Positions 1-9,737 of a DNA stretch of 64,000 nt are shown here, in pieces. The stretch is from Aphrocallistes beatrix (taxonomy: Eukaryota; Porifera; Hexactinellida; Sceptrulophora; Aphrocallistidae), in the NCBI GenBank assembly GCA_963281255.1, contig OY725497.1, positions 2,790,001 to 2,854,000 on the forward strand, written 5' to 3'. Position 1 is the stretch's first letter; every line of letters begins with the position of its first letter. The notes under the pieces are model-generated. The model saw nothing but the letters and a program-made list of their open reading frames with translations. It was not told the DNA's origin and ran no database searches. Made by a program: the position numbers and the translations under genes.

Positions 1-1486
1 CATAGAACATGTCGAGCCAGTATTCCCAAGATGGGAAAGCGGTGTTGGACTGTGGCACAATAGGCCACGGGATCTTCTTCATCATAATCTGATGCAACTC
101 CACCATTGATATATATATGTCATACTCTTGCTGCAAGTTGAGCGTTGTATCCCCTAAGTGCATTACAGGTTGGACTTTGTCCCGCATAGTACCAAAGAAT
201 GATTTTCCTTTTTTTTGAGGTGGTTCTTCTGTTTCTGCCTCGGTAATTAATGGGAGTGGAGATGCTGTTTCACTGCTGGTTTGTGCGAGTGTCTCAAGCC
301 ATCCAGGGAGGTCTTTCAGTAGATTTCTTTTGAACTTCCTGTCCGCTGGGGTCATCTCAAGACTGTCCAGATCTTCGTGGGTGGCCATAGCGGAGAGCTT
401 ATAATATGACGGGATTACAAGATTTATTGTTGGACGCGTGTTAAACTGTAGGTTCTCAAAGACACAATTAAACACTTCCGTCACATCTCTGATTTTCTCG
501 TTCAGCTCTTTGTCGACAGCAGCCAGAAGAGGTAATTTAACCCTCTCAGTTAACTTCTCCGAGAGTTTAGTATAGCTCTCGTGGATGCTGTGCGCACGAT
601 GGTTAATAGAAGTCCATGGGCGGGTGTTACCTCCATGCTTAATTGAGACAGGAAGTGTTTCTTGTATTCCTGTAGCTTGCTTGACATATTTACAGAGATT
701 TGCGACTGCGTCTTCATATTGTTTCACTTCGGGAACCTGACGCTGGGTTTCCTTGTAGGCGTCTGCGAAAACTGTGTGTATGCGATGACATATACAGTCA
801 AGCCTGGGAGAATCTCGCAATCCAGAGACCATGTTGGAGCCTTTGTCAGTAACAACAGGTGCAGAAAAGCTTATCAGGCCGTACTCCTCTGTTATTTGTT
901 TGAAGTGTCTCAAAATATTGTCACCTGTATGGGAGTCGGTCCCGAAGTGTTCCACCGCTAAGAGACAGTGCTTCAATGTGAAATCCTTACTCACCCAAAA
1001 TGCGTGCACCTCGCAAATGGTTGATGACTGGTTGAAGTATAAAGTATGGCTTCCTTTGTTAACGAACATGGTGATGTGTTGATCAAGGAATGAATCGTAT
1101 TTTGCAAGGACCTCCATCACTCCTAGATAATTACCATTACTTGGAGTTCGTCTTTCCCTCTCAACGGGAGACCCCGTTCGCTAAGAAATGTTATTACAGA
1201 TACCGCACGCTCTATCACTTTGCGTCAATACTGTCGCATAGTCTTCGGCTGGCAATTCTTGGGATCGTGATTGTAAGTTAAATAATGTGTCTAGTTTAGG
1301 AAGTTTAGACGTTTCTTGTTTCTGTTGCTCTTCGCGAAGGTGACGTTCTTTTCTTTTAGTTGCCCCCGACTTGTGAATAGGATGCATTACTGAGAAGTGG
1401 AGAATATATTTAGACTCGAAAAATTCAATGTAAAAGTAGATCACAGGACTAGGCTTGTTTCTTTTAAAGGTGTGCTGTCTATTCAT
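1..1486 (-). pseudogene. hAT transposase (frameshifted; C-terminus beyond window)
   Basis: Read on the minus strand, about 1140 down to 1 is a single open frame. It contains hAT landmarks: NGNYLGVMEVLAKYD, then VTDKGSNMVSGLR with CICHRIHT (the usual TDKGSNM...HRIH block), then RPTINLVIPSYYKL near 430-380. The N-terminal part (about 1486-1181) is open in another frame and has the basic stretch KSGATKRKERHLREEQQKQ seen after BED/TTF-type fingers of hAT proteins. A frameshift near 1140 separates the two parts. The C-terminal dimerisation segment is not reached before base 1. The superfamily is clear from these blocks. The frame break makes it probably dead, although the break could be a sequencing error. 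Confidence 0.8.
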
Positions 1487-1694
1487 TGTATCATTGTTAT
1501 TGCTTCACTGTTCAAAATTAATTAACCTTATCATTGTTATTGCTTCACTTCAAACTCGATTAAACAATCATTATCATTGTTATTGCTTCACTACTCAAAC
1601 AATATAATGTAACAAATTTCTAATACAAATATTACAGCTTTGTATAGGCCCCCGGGCGACCGCCCCATCCGTCCCCCCCCTTAATCCACCACTG
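1..1694 (-). mobile_element. hAT-superfamily DNA transposon, cut by window start
   Basis: The upstream end lies at 1694, where the complement reads CAGTGGTGGATTAAGG followed by a G-run and GGGGCGGTCGCCCGGG, a typical hAT terminal repeat. Three copies of an 18-19 bp subterminal repeat (TCATTGTTATTGCTTCAC) sit near 1490, 1532 and 1573. The body encodes a minus-strand transposase that runs off the window. The element is inserted at the CTCACAGT of a palindromic-element arm that continues at 1695. The other terminus and the second TSD are outside the window, so the TSD cannot be confirmed. Confidence 0.8.
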
Positions 1695-1901
1695 CTCACA
1701 GTATAATAACCAAGGATGTAGTAATAGCCCAATGGATTAATAAACGATCAGCTTAAAATAATTAACCATGTAGAATAGACCTTATTACCAGCAATATAAA
1801 TATGGCATCAAAGTACGAGGGGATATCGTAAAGTTTTAATTATCACCCGGAGGTTATTGAGCTATGTCGATGACATTTTGTCAGTGTAATCACTGGTCCT
1901 T

Positions 1902-2914
1902 AAGCCCATCATACACGATGCAACTTTGTTGCATGCAACTATTGCATACAACTTTGTTGCATGCAACAAGTCAACATACACAATGCAACAATGTTGCATG
2001 CAACACTATTTCCATGCAACTTTGTTGCATGAAATATTCATTCTCGCGCAACTTGTTGTATGGAAAATCATATTGTTGTGTACAGTATGCATATACTAAT
2101 TTATAAATATAATTGTAATTGATAAATAGTTATTTTCAATCCCATATTATGATTTCAAAAAAGTCTTCTCGTTTCCTCATTCTTGATTACTTTACTTTGT
2201 CGGAGGTTGTAAAGATAAGGCCGTACTTGATACAAATCTATGTATAAATCAAGTTTTTCGTATTTCCAGTGATAATAAGGTTTGGCAATTTTGGTTTACA
2301 ATTTGGTTATTGAATGGATCGACTTTATCATATACAGCAGGGCTGTCCAACTATATTTACTTCGGGCCGCAACTGCTTCATACCATTTAGTGGCGGGCCG
2401 CAATACAGGGGCGTGCACTCGGGATGGGTATTACTAATAGAGGCATTTTGGACAATTTGTATCGTGAACAATAGAAGCTAATATCTATTGAAAAGAATTG
2501 GTAGGACCATGGTATCAGCCCTATGTCCCTATGTCCCTACCAGAACTTATAGCCATATACACGTACTATAACGAATGATAAAATCATGGCGCGAATAATA
2601 CTTGTGGAAGAAAACGAGATGCATGATATGGAAAAATTTGGAGAATTTGTCTAAAAGTGGGTAAAAAAGGGGGAGATTGAAGCAGGCAACGCGGGCCGCC
2701 TGTTGGACAGCGCTAAACCTCACTTTAGTACTAAAGTTATCTCGATTTAACCATCTGCTATCAGTTGTGGTTTTCAATACTAAACAATTAGGAAAAACAG
2801 GTATTTTGAAATTCCATGCAACTTTGTTGCATGAAAAATTCACCATACACGATGCAACAAAATTGCATGCAACAATGTTGCATGCAACTTTGTTGCATCG
2901 TGTATGGTGGGCTT
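1902..2914. mobile_element. Element with termini built of TTGCAT/ATGCAA subrepeats
   Basis: Left end AAGCCCATCATACACGATGC and right end GCATCGTGTATGGTGGGCTT are inverted copies. Both are followed inward by runs of the self-complementary motif GCAACTTTGTTGC / GCATGCAAC (1918-2040 and 2815-2900). It lies wholly inside the mariner. No TSD was identified with certainty and no transposase is visible, so the superfamily is unknown. Confidence 0.6.
2338..2714. mobile_element. hAT-like MITE (tentative)
   Basis: Left terminus CAGGGCTGTCCAAC and an inverted right terminus GTTGGACAGCGCTA, both next to GGGCCGC blocks, resemble non-autonomous hAT ends. No 8-bp TSD is visible, so boundaries are uncertain. 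It would be the innermost of the nested elements here. Confidence 0.4.
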
Positions 2915-2984
2915 TATGCGCATGATGGTGCGAAAATGTTATTTTAACTTCTTTTACTTTTTTAACATTTCAGTAACCTGCAAG

Positions 2985-3297
2985 ATGGAGTAGGTTGAGT
3001 CTCGCAGCGTGATTAAGTTCCTGCATTTGAAGGGTTACGGTGCCTGGAAAATTCATGAAGAAATGAAGGCTGTCTTTGGTGATGATTGCCCGTCGTATGA
3101 TACTGTTGTGAGTGGAAAAGGAATTTCCACGATTTGATAAGGGTCGACGACTTGATAAAACAGATGAGGTTATTCAAGAGGTGGAACAGTAGTGTTCAAT
3201 GCAATCTGAGGACTTCTACAATGACGGCCTGCGGAAGATCAAGAAACGGTGGGAGAAATGTGTGACTCTGGACGGTGACTATGTAGAGAAGTCTTAA
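2985..3297 (+). pseudogene. mariner transposase remnant
   Basis: The first part translates to IKFLHLKGYGAWKIHEEMK, the N-terminal helix-turn-helix of mauritiana-type mariner transposases. The last part (about 3205-3297) gives FYNDGLRKIKKRWEKCV then DGDYVEKS and stop, the characteristic C-terminus. The catalytic middle is missing and the ends are in different frames with early stops. It is internally deleted and non-functional. Confidence 0.8.
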
Positions 3298-3665
3298 GTA
3301 CCAAAAAACTAAATGAAGTTTCTGTCTCCTTTACTTCATGTTAATAATTAAAACTTTACGATACCCCCTCGTATATATTCGCTGGCAAAATTTCTATCAG
3401 TCATCATATCATTGCGCAACAGGTCATTTTAAGCACGATTTGGCGATTTTCAAGGCTGTTTTAAATCTACTTCTAAATGCTATTAATGTATGATTTTTGT
3501 GTAGAACCAAGATTAGTACTAGATATTTTGAAAAAATTAGAATTTTTCAATGGAATGTTACATCCCTACGTTGCTATGGTAAAGCATTTTGGTCAGTTTG
3601 AGCCATATCCTGCAAACTGTAATAACTAGGTCTTCAAATTTGATTGTATTTGATTATTGTATTGG

Positions 3666-4191
3666 CAAGTATGCTATAATTTATCTTTCTGTCAGAGATA
3701 TCCACAGGGTAGCAATATTTTAAAGCTTAAAACTATTAAAAATATGATAATTGCTCCAGAGTAAAATAATTATTTTGTTGAATGGACCTTTTGAACGCTT
3801 CTGGATCCAAAAATTACGAATGATACATATTTGAATTGATTAGATATGACAAAAATTGAGGTTGCAAAGCAACTCATTACCTTTGTTTCAAAATCCATCA
3901 AATAATGTCCCAGTTCTTGATCAAGGTGAGTTATTTTAAATTGACTCTCCTTAATCGACAAATGCTATCCAGCTTAGTACCCACAAATTCACATTTCTCC
4001 ACTGACTCAAATAATGTTTTTATGAGTCCATTCCTAAGTGAGAACGAACAGAGGGGTGCAAAGTTACAATCTCACCATCTGCTATCTTCTGATTTATGCC
4101 TGATCCCCGTCATATTAAAGCATCTTGAATGCAGCCAGACCATAACAACAGCATTAGATGAAGTGAAATTTTTGATTAAAAATCACTTGGA
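3666..4191. other. Unassigned AT-rich DNA
   Basis: No recognisable gene or terminal repeats. The open frame at 3905-4261 has no family features and runs into the Helitron-head microsatellite. Confidence 0.5.
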
Positions 4192-4330
4192 TATCCTTAC
4201 TATTAAAACTCGATTAATGTATATTTATTATATATATATATATATATATCCTTACTATTAAAACTCAATTAATGTATATTTATTATATATATACGTATAT
4301 ATATATATCCTTACTATTAAAACTCGATTA

Positions 4331-4446
4331 ACCCACGCTTGCCACAGGAATGTGTTGCGTCATTTCCGGTTTAAGCCATTTTCAATGGGGAAGCCATATA
4401 AGTTTGGGGTTATTACTATAAATAGAAAAATCCCAAATGCTTTCAA
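4331..4446 (+). repeat. 120-bp fragment inside the Helitron head, related to a hAT ORF
   Basis: A nearly identical copy lies at 24714-24838. Translated, it gives MGKPYKFGVTTINRK, similar to VGKPYKYGVQAINRM in the DUF4371-type transposase fragment at 45283-45585. Both copies sit directly after TATTAAAA of a Helitron head, which suggests a transposase fragment carried by that repeat family. Confidence 0.6.
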
Positions 4447-4855
4447 GGATTAATGTGTGTGTGTATATATATATATATATATCTGTAACGAATTGATTGA
4501 AGAAACTGCCGGGCGCAGAAAGCTGATTTTTGGCATGTGGGAGTCTTTTGGATATGGCTCCAATAAGTTCTGAGCTCAGAGCAAATGTCGACTCATCATG
4601 GAATTATGACGTCATTGTCACATTTTTTAAAAGTTAAGCAATACAGTTAGTCGAGCATAGCTCAGCCATTATAGGAGATAGAAGGCTGAAATTTTAATAG
4701 AATCTGTATACTAACATACCTCACATATGATGAAACTATCATCAAAAAATGATGACTCATCACTTTGTTGTTATGTCATCATTACTCATCAAAATTTTAA
4801 AAATTGGTAAGTTTTGTGATTTTTCGTGTGATATAGATTATAACAAACAGTAGGA

Positions 4856-5203
4856 CAGAGTCCTAAGTTGACTAATTCATTAAAAAATGGCAAAGAATTA
4901 TGAATTATTTGAATAATTCATAATTCAAGCATGAATTAGTCAATCATAAGCTAAGTTGACATGAATTAATGAATAATTCATAATTTCTGAAATATGAATT
5001 ATTCGAATAATTCATAATTCAGGAATTATGAATTATTCCAATAATTCAGAATCCTGAATTATGAATTATTTGAAAAATTTATTCATATACGTAATTCAAT
5101 GATATTTTCCTGTAAAAAACTTTCAGTTTTGATTAATTCTTTTCGGGCTTGATGAATTATGAATTATTCGAATTATTCATTAATTCATGAATTAGTCAAC
5201 TTA
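4856..5203. mobile_element. AT-rich MITE with internal palindromes
   Basis: Termini GTCCTAAGTTGACTAATTC and inverted GAATTAGTCAACTTAGG bound a segment filled with the palindrome TGAATTATTCGAATAATTCA and degenerate copies. It interrupts the Helitron consensus at GGACAGA, which appears on both sides (a probable 6-7 bp TSD). Confidence 0.65.
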
Positions 5204-5625
5204 GGGACAGACGTATTTAGAGATGTTATCTCCCTTATAATTAACCAATGTGACCCCAGGCGACCGAAGTGAGCCTCTAGCGGACACTTTGTGTCTGCCA
5301 GCCGCGCAGCGCAAGCAAGCGAAGCGCGCTTGTTAATACTAGAATGAAATCGATTTCGGTTAAGATAGACATTCCTATTCGATGATGTCACAAGGATGGA
5401 AGGCAAGTGAAAAATCGATATAAACAACCGAGAACTAGTGGAAACTTGTATTTTGCTATGGAATATTGTTGAGTGCTATATGTACCCGGAAATTGAATAT
5501 ATAGTACAGGCGCCAGAGCAGTAATACTTCACACACAACTGTAATTTTGAGTGCATATAAAGATTATTATTTTTGTAGGCTGGTGGAACTGATAATCTTT
5601 ACTATTAAAACTGTATTTATTTGTT

Positions 5626-5890
5626 TACGCGCGCTTCGCTTGCTTGCGCTGCGCGCGGCTGACTAACACTTTGTGTCCACCGGAGGCGGAGGCATCTCTA
5701 AATACGTCTGTCTTACTGTTAAAATCGATGTATCACTCAAAAATCCCCCAATTTTACAAGGTCAGAACTTAGTGGAGCCATAGCCAAAAGACTCCCACAT
5801 GCCAAAAATCAGCTTTCTGTGCCTGGCAATTTCTTCAATCAATTCGTTACAGATATACGTATATATATATATACATATATACGTATATAC
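5626..5890 (-). mobile_element. Helitron-like repeat, copy 2 (internally deleted)
   Basis: Starts at the GCGCGCTTCGCTTGCTTGCG 3' hairpin end (complement orientation), jumps from AATCCCCCAATTTTAC to AGGTCAGAACTTAGTGG, and finishes at CAATTCGTTACAG plus a TA/CA microsatellite. The two CRE sites seen in other copies fall in the deleted part. A divergent head (TTTACTATTAAAACTG) lies at 5599. Confidence 0.65.
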
Positions 5891-5894
5891 ACAT

Positions 5895-6345
5895 ACACTG
5901 CCTGGCCAAAAGTATTGGAACACCATTTTGCTTTGTATCATAAATAATACTAAAATGGGTCTATCTATGGATGCCAATCAAATAAAACCACCAGAGTTAA
6001 TTAATGAAATCTAACATCAAATTCGAAATCTAGATACTCGAATGAATCAATTTATAAGCTTTCTATAGTTAATCCTTTCCAAAGCGAAACTACTTGCATC
6101 TATGTCTACTTGTGCAGTTTGTCACTGTAATCACCAGTATATATTTTTGGAATAAGTGGATCAAGGTGGCACAAGCGATATTAATTACCTTTTTAGCATA
6201 ATTGATATATAGAAAACTTCTAAACTGAGTTATTCGAGCGTGCATATTTCGAACTTAATGTCAGATTTTCATTTGCTCTTGTGGTTATAAAGAATTGGCT
6301 TCATTGGAAAGACCCATTTTAATATTATTCATGATGCAAAACCTA
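5895..6345. mobile_element. Tc1-type MITE
   Basis: Left end CACTGCCTGGCCAAAAGTAT, then ATAATACTAAAATGGGTC. The right side has the inverted GACCCATTTTAATATTATTC near 6314 but lacks the outer terminus, lost where the following GC-rich repeat begins. A half copy is at 27990-28272. No coding capacity. Confidence 0.65.
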
Positions 6346-6428
6346 ATTTCGGGGACGGGACGGGTTGAGATGCCTAATTTTCGGGGCGGGATCCTGCCCC
6401 GTCCCGGAAATTAGGCATGCTCGTATGG
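6346..6428. repeat. CCTAATTTCSGGGACGGG fold-back repeat
   Basis: Tandem then inverted copies of CCTAATTTCCGGGACGGGA meet at GGGGCGGGATCCTGCCCC, forming a strong stem-loop. The same motif makes up the termini of the element at 50457-52246, so this is likely a remnant of that family. Confidence 0.6.
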
Positions 6429-6448
6429 CCCGCACCTAAGTTAGACGT

Positions 6449-6848
6449 ATACCACGCGCCTAAGTGGGCGTATACCACGCGCCTAAGTAGGTGTATACCA
6501 CGCGCCTAAGCAGGCGTATGCCGCGCGCCTAATTAGGCGTATGCCACGCGCCTAAGTAGGCGTATGCCGCGCGCCTAAGTAGGCGTATGCCGCGCGCCTA
6601 ATTAGGCGTATACCACGCGCCTAATTAGGCGTATGCCGCGCGCCTAATTAGGCGTATACCACGCGCCTAAGTAGGCGTATACCACGCGCCTAATTAGGCG
6701 TATGCCGCGCGCCTAAGTAGGCGTATGCCGCGCGCCTAAGTAGGCGTATGCCGCGCGCCTAAGTAGGCGTATACCACGCGCCTAAGTAGGCGTATGCCGC
6801 GCGCCTAATTAGGCGTATACCACGCGCCTAAGTAGGCGTATACCACGC
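6449..6848 (+). repeat. 23-bp GC-rich minisatellite, about 17 units
   Basis: Unit TACCACGCGCCTAAGTAGGCGTA repeats head to tail with fixed 23-bp spacing. The AATT variant makes the core CGCCTAATTAGGCG a perfect palindrome. In nearly every unit two sites vary together (TACCAC or TGCCGC), so there are two monomer types plus a core polymorphism. The block lies about 290 bp upstream of the MULE reading frame. Confidence 0.9.
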
Positions 6849-7432
6849 ATACTGTTTACATTGAACCATATTTTTTTAATACTATCTATTTACTCCTTTT
6901 ATTCAAGTTGTCATAACAATTTTCTAGCCCATATATATATTGTTGCTTCATTTCATTCCATTCTTATTGACTTTTTCCCTTTTTGCATCTTTTTTTTAGT
7001 CTCTCATTATTCTAGCTAATTCTTTTCTCTTTTATTTGATCTCTTTTCCATCCTACCTATCGATCTGTTATTTTCTAACGATATCTATTCAATCTGATTT
7101 ATTTTCTACTATTCTTTATTTCTATATATACTATTGATGTCTCAAAAAGATTCTATTTATTTTACCGAAGAAGATTCTAGCAGCATTTCAGGTTTTTTCC
7201 TAGCACGGGTCTTTCACAAGTGGTAGACGAGGTTAGACTTTCGTCTTCAGGTGCTAGTACACCCACCTCCTCACATAAGGCACGAAGAAAGCTTCATTTT
7301 GGCAAACATAAGTCGAAGGTTCCAAAAAGGCGAAAAATAGCACAATCAAGGCCCACTCAACCGGCCATCAATCCTATACAGTCTGTCACGTAATTATTTA
7401 CAATTTTCAATGCCCTTATATTTAACCAATAT

Positions 7433-8513
7433 CATAGCCTACTGTATATAAGGCCTCACAGTAACTTGCGGATTTGGGACTAGGGATGCGGAGGAAGACC
7501 GTTGAACGAATACATGAGCTGCCTTAAATCATTTAAAAAGCACAATAGAGCTTAGGAATGTATTATCAGCATATATAAATATGGTGTCAAAGCACCCATA
7601 TCCGTTGTTAAAAATTTGATTAGTCACCATATGGTTGCGCAAGAGGTTATATTTGTGACAAATTTAGTGATTTTCAGAGGCCGTTTAGGGGCACTTCTAA
7701 GTGTTTTTATTGTAAAATTTTTCGCATAGAACTGAGATGTGAATGGGTTAATACGAAAAATTTGGGATTTTTTCATGGAATGTTGGTACATTCCAGTGTT
7801 GCTATGGAAACGTGTTTTGGTCAGTTGGCGTTATATCTTGAAAACTGCAATAGCTATACATTCAAATGTAATTCCATTTGATAGCGAATATACTACTTCC
7901 TATTAAGTGATAATATAATTTCGACCTCTAAATTCAATAGTTTATGAGATATTCGACAAATTATCAAATGTGACCAATATGGTACATTGTCGAATATCTC
8001 ATAAACTATTGAATTTAGAGGTCGAAATTATATTATCACTTAATAGGAAGTAGTATATTCGCTATCAAATGGAATTACATTTGAATGTGTAGCTATTGCA
8101 GTTTTCAAGATATAAGGCCAACTAACCAAAACACGTTTCCATAGTAACACTGGAATGTACCAACATTCCATGAAAAAATTCCAAATTTTTCGTATTAACC
8201 CATTCACATCTCAGTTCTATGCGAAAAACTTTACAATAAAAACACTTAGAAGTGCCCCTAAACGGCCTCTGAAAATCACCAAATTTGTCACAAATATAAC
8301 CTATTGCGCAACCATATGGTGACTAATCAAATTTTTAACAACGGATATGGGTGCTTTGACACCATATTTATATATGCTGATAATACATTCCTAAGCTCTA
8401 TTGTGCTTTTTAAATGATTTAAGGCAGCTCATGTATTCGTTCAACGGTCTTCCTCCGCATCCCTAGTCCCAAATCCGCAAGTTACTGTGAGGCCTTATAT
8501 ACAGTAGGCTATG
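7433..8513. mobile_element. Long-palindrome element, family A (full copy)
   Basis: CATAGCCTACTGTATATAAG starts the left arm and its exact complement ends the right arm. The two arms are about 540 bp and almost perfectly complementary, with the centre near 7973. A 7-bp TSD, CCAATAT, flanks it (7426-7432 and 8514-8520). It encodes nothing. A TTGCGCAA motif lies in each arm. A second copy is at 44224-45145. Confidence 0.92.
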
Positions 8514-8555
8514 CCAATATGTATTATTATGGTTCAAACTCAATGGAAATAGAAC

Positions 8556-8723
8556 CAGGGTTTCATACAGAGGGTAGTAGGGGGGGGGCACTTGCCCCCC
8601 CCTGTTCATTCAAGTGCCCCCCTAGAAATAAAATGCATAACATGAAGAGATGTGATTTAGTACATGCCCCCCTTAGATATCCCATATTGCCCCCCTTGCA
8701 TGCAAATCCTGTATGAAACACTG
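8556..8723. mobile_element. hAT-like MITE
   Basis: CAGGGTTTCATACAG at the left and inverted CTGTATGAAACACTG at the right enclose runs of G and CCCCCC typical of small hAT derivatives. Partial flank match AGAAC on both sides; an 8-bp TSD is not clean. Confidence 0.7.
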
Positions 8724-8765
8724 AGAACAATCAGTTACTTGTAACTTCTAAGCTACAAAATCTAG

Positions 8766-9737
8766 CTAATAATTTATCTTTTTCCCATCTGATGCAATGA
8801 CCATTTGACACCTCTTCATTGAGTTAATGAAGTTGGCTAGGAATTCTTGATCAAATGTTTGCCACTCAGTCTCAATGAGTTTTTCTAGCTCCTTTATGTC
8901 TTTAGGTGCCTTATTCTGTATTTGCTTTTTGAGTATAGCCCAAAGGTTCTCAATATGGTTGAGATCCGGGCTGTTAGCTGGCCAATCTATGGTGCGAATC
9001 ATCACCGACTTCTTGTATGATTCTGATAACTTCGATTTGTGGACACTAGAGTTGTCCTCTTGCAGTTTCCAGCCATCTGGATACAAAGCATTAGCGGTTT
9101 CAAGTAAAACTTCATTCAAAACGTTGCAGTAGTGAATTGAGTTAAAATTATTCTTGAAAACCTTTATTGGGGTCGTTCCACGGGATGAAATCGCTCCCCA
9201 AATATGTAATTTGGGTGTATGCCGGGGAATATTCATTACTGGTCTTTTTCCCTTAGTCCACAACATAATCCTCCCGCTTTGGAGCCAAATAGAGCACTCA
9301 TCTGAGAAAAACATATTTTTCCAATGAATGTTCATGTGTTTCTTTGCCCATGCAACTCGTTTTATCTCATTGGCGGGTGTGATGCCAGACCCTCTGATCG
9401 CAACCTTTTTGGAGTAGCCCAATTTCTTTGCCGTCCTCCTGATAGTTTCATGGGATACATCTAAGCCCCTCTCTAACTTTAATTGACTCTTCAGCGTTCT
9501 AAGAGATGTTCTTGGTTGTTTTTTCATTCGAAATACCAGTCTTATGCGCTCATTACGGTGTAATTTCTGTTTTCTACCGCCCCCCTTTTTATGTTTCATC
9601 GAATCGCCATTTTTCAACTTCGTTCGGACATTATAAACTGTTTTCAAAGAGACGTTACAACGTTCGGCTATCTGTTTACACGAATGAACTTTAGTTAGAA
9701 GATCTTTTGCAATATTTTCCCTTTGAATTCGCTGCAT
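8766..9737 (-). CDS. Tc1 transposase, intact 323 aa
   Basis: Cut-and-paste transposase acting on the Tc1 termini at 7379 and 9991. Residues 1-60 form the first helix-turn-helix (IAERCNVSLKTVYNVRTKLK), followed by a basic GGGRKQK linker (the GRPR-like position). A second HTH is at about 60-115. The catalytic triad is visible: D146 in FFSDECSIW, D228 in QEDNSSVH and E263 in DLNHIENLW, with 34 residues between the last two (DD34E, as in Tc1). Start at ATG 9737, about 250 bp inside the terminus; stop at 8766. There is no frameshift or premature stop, and the length is close to the Tc1 norm of about 340. It may be a recently active copy, although both nested MITEs lie in the region 3' of the gene. 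Confidence 0.93.
   Translation of the reverse strand: MQRIQRENIAKDLLTKVHSCKQIAERCNVSLKTVYNVRTKLKNGDSMKHKKGGGRKQKLHRNERIRLVFRMKKQPRTSLRTLKSQLKLERGLDVSHETIRRTAKKLGYSKKVAIRGSGITPANEIKRVAWAKKHMNIHWKNMFFSDECSIWLQSGRIMLWTKGKRPVMNIPRHTPKLHIWGAISSRGTTPIKVFKNNFNSIHYCNVLNEVLLETANALYPDGWKLQEDNSSVHKSKLSESYKKSVMIRTIDWPANSPDLNHIENLWAILKKQIQNKAPKDIKELEKLIETEWQTFDQEFLANFINSMKRCQMVIASDGKKINY

Larger units (their letters stand above)
1816..3371 (+). mobile_element. mariner element with nested insertion
   Basis: Terminal inverted repeats CGAGGGGATATCGTAAAG (left) and the complement of CTTTACGATACCCCCTCG (right) are flanked by TA on both sides (1814-1815 and 3372-3373). Between them is a decayed mariner transposase (2985-3297), and the 1902-2914 inverted-repeat element is inserted near the left end. 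Without that insertion the element is about 540 bp, so it is an internally deleted, non-autonomous copy. Confidence 0.85.
1695..3665 (+). mobile_element. One arm of palindromic element family B, split by a mariner
   Basis: 1695-1815 and 3372-3665 together match the left arm of the palindromic element at 13343 and 16714. Shared landmarks are the CCTCACAGT start, AATAGCC-AATGGATTAATA, the CAT-ATCATTGCGCAACAGG block and AGAACCAAGATTAGT. The arm is interrupted at TA by the mariner at 1816-3371 and truncated upstream by the hAT. Only one arm is present; the mirror arm is not found downstream. Confidence 0.75.
4192..5331 (+). mobile_element. Helitron-like non-autonomous repeat, copy 1
   Basis: Begins with three stacked copies of the head TCCTTACTATTAAAACTCG, each followed by a TA-rich microsatellite. 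The body starts at CTGTAACGAATTGATTGAAG (about 4482). The 3' part carries a GGCGGACAC...GTGTCYGCC hairpin and ends in CAAGCG-AAGCG-CGCTTG followed by T, a 6-bp stem close to the end. There are no terminal inverted repeats and no TSD. Lack of TIRs, a 3' hairpin and a 5' microsatellite are the signature of Helitron/Helentron-type elements; that class assignment is an inference. One CRE octamer TGACGTCA lies at 4607. The copy is broken by a fragment at 4331 and a MITE at 4856. Confidence 0.65.

Noticed and set aside
6449-6848. CRISPR-like repeat array
   Set aside because: Units are contiguous 23-mers with no unique spacers, in an animal genome full of transposons; it is a minisatellite.
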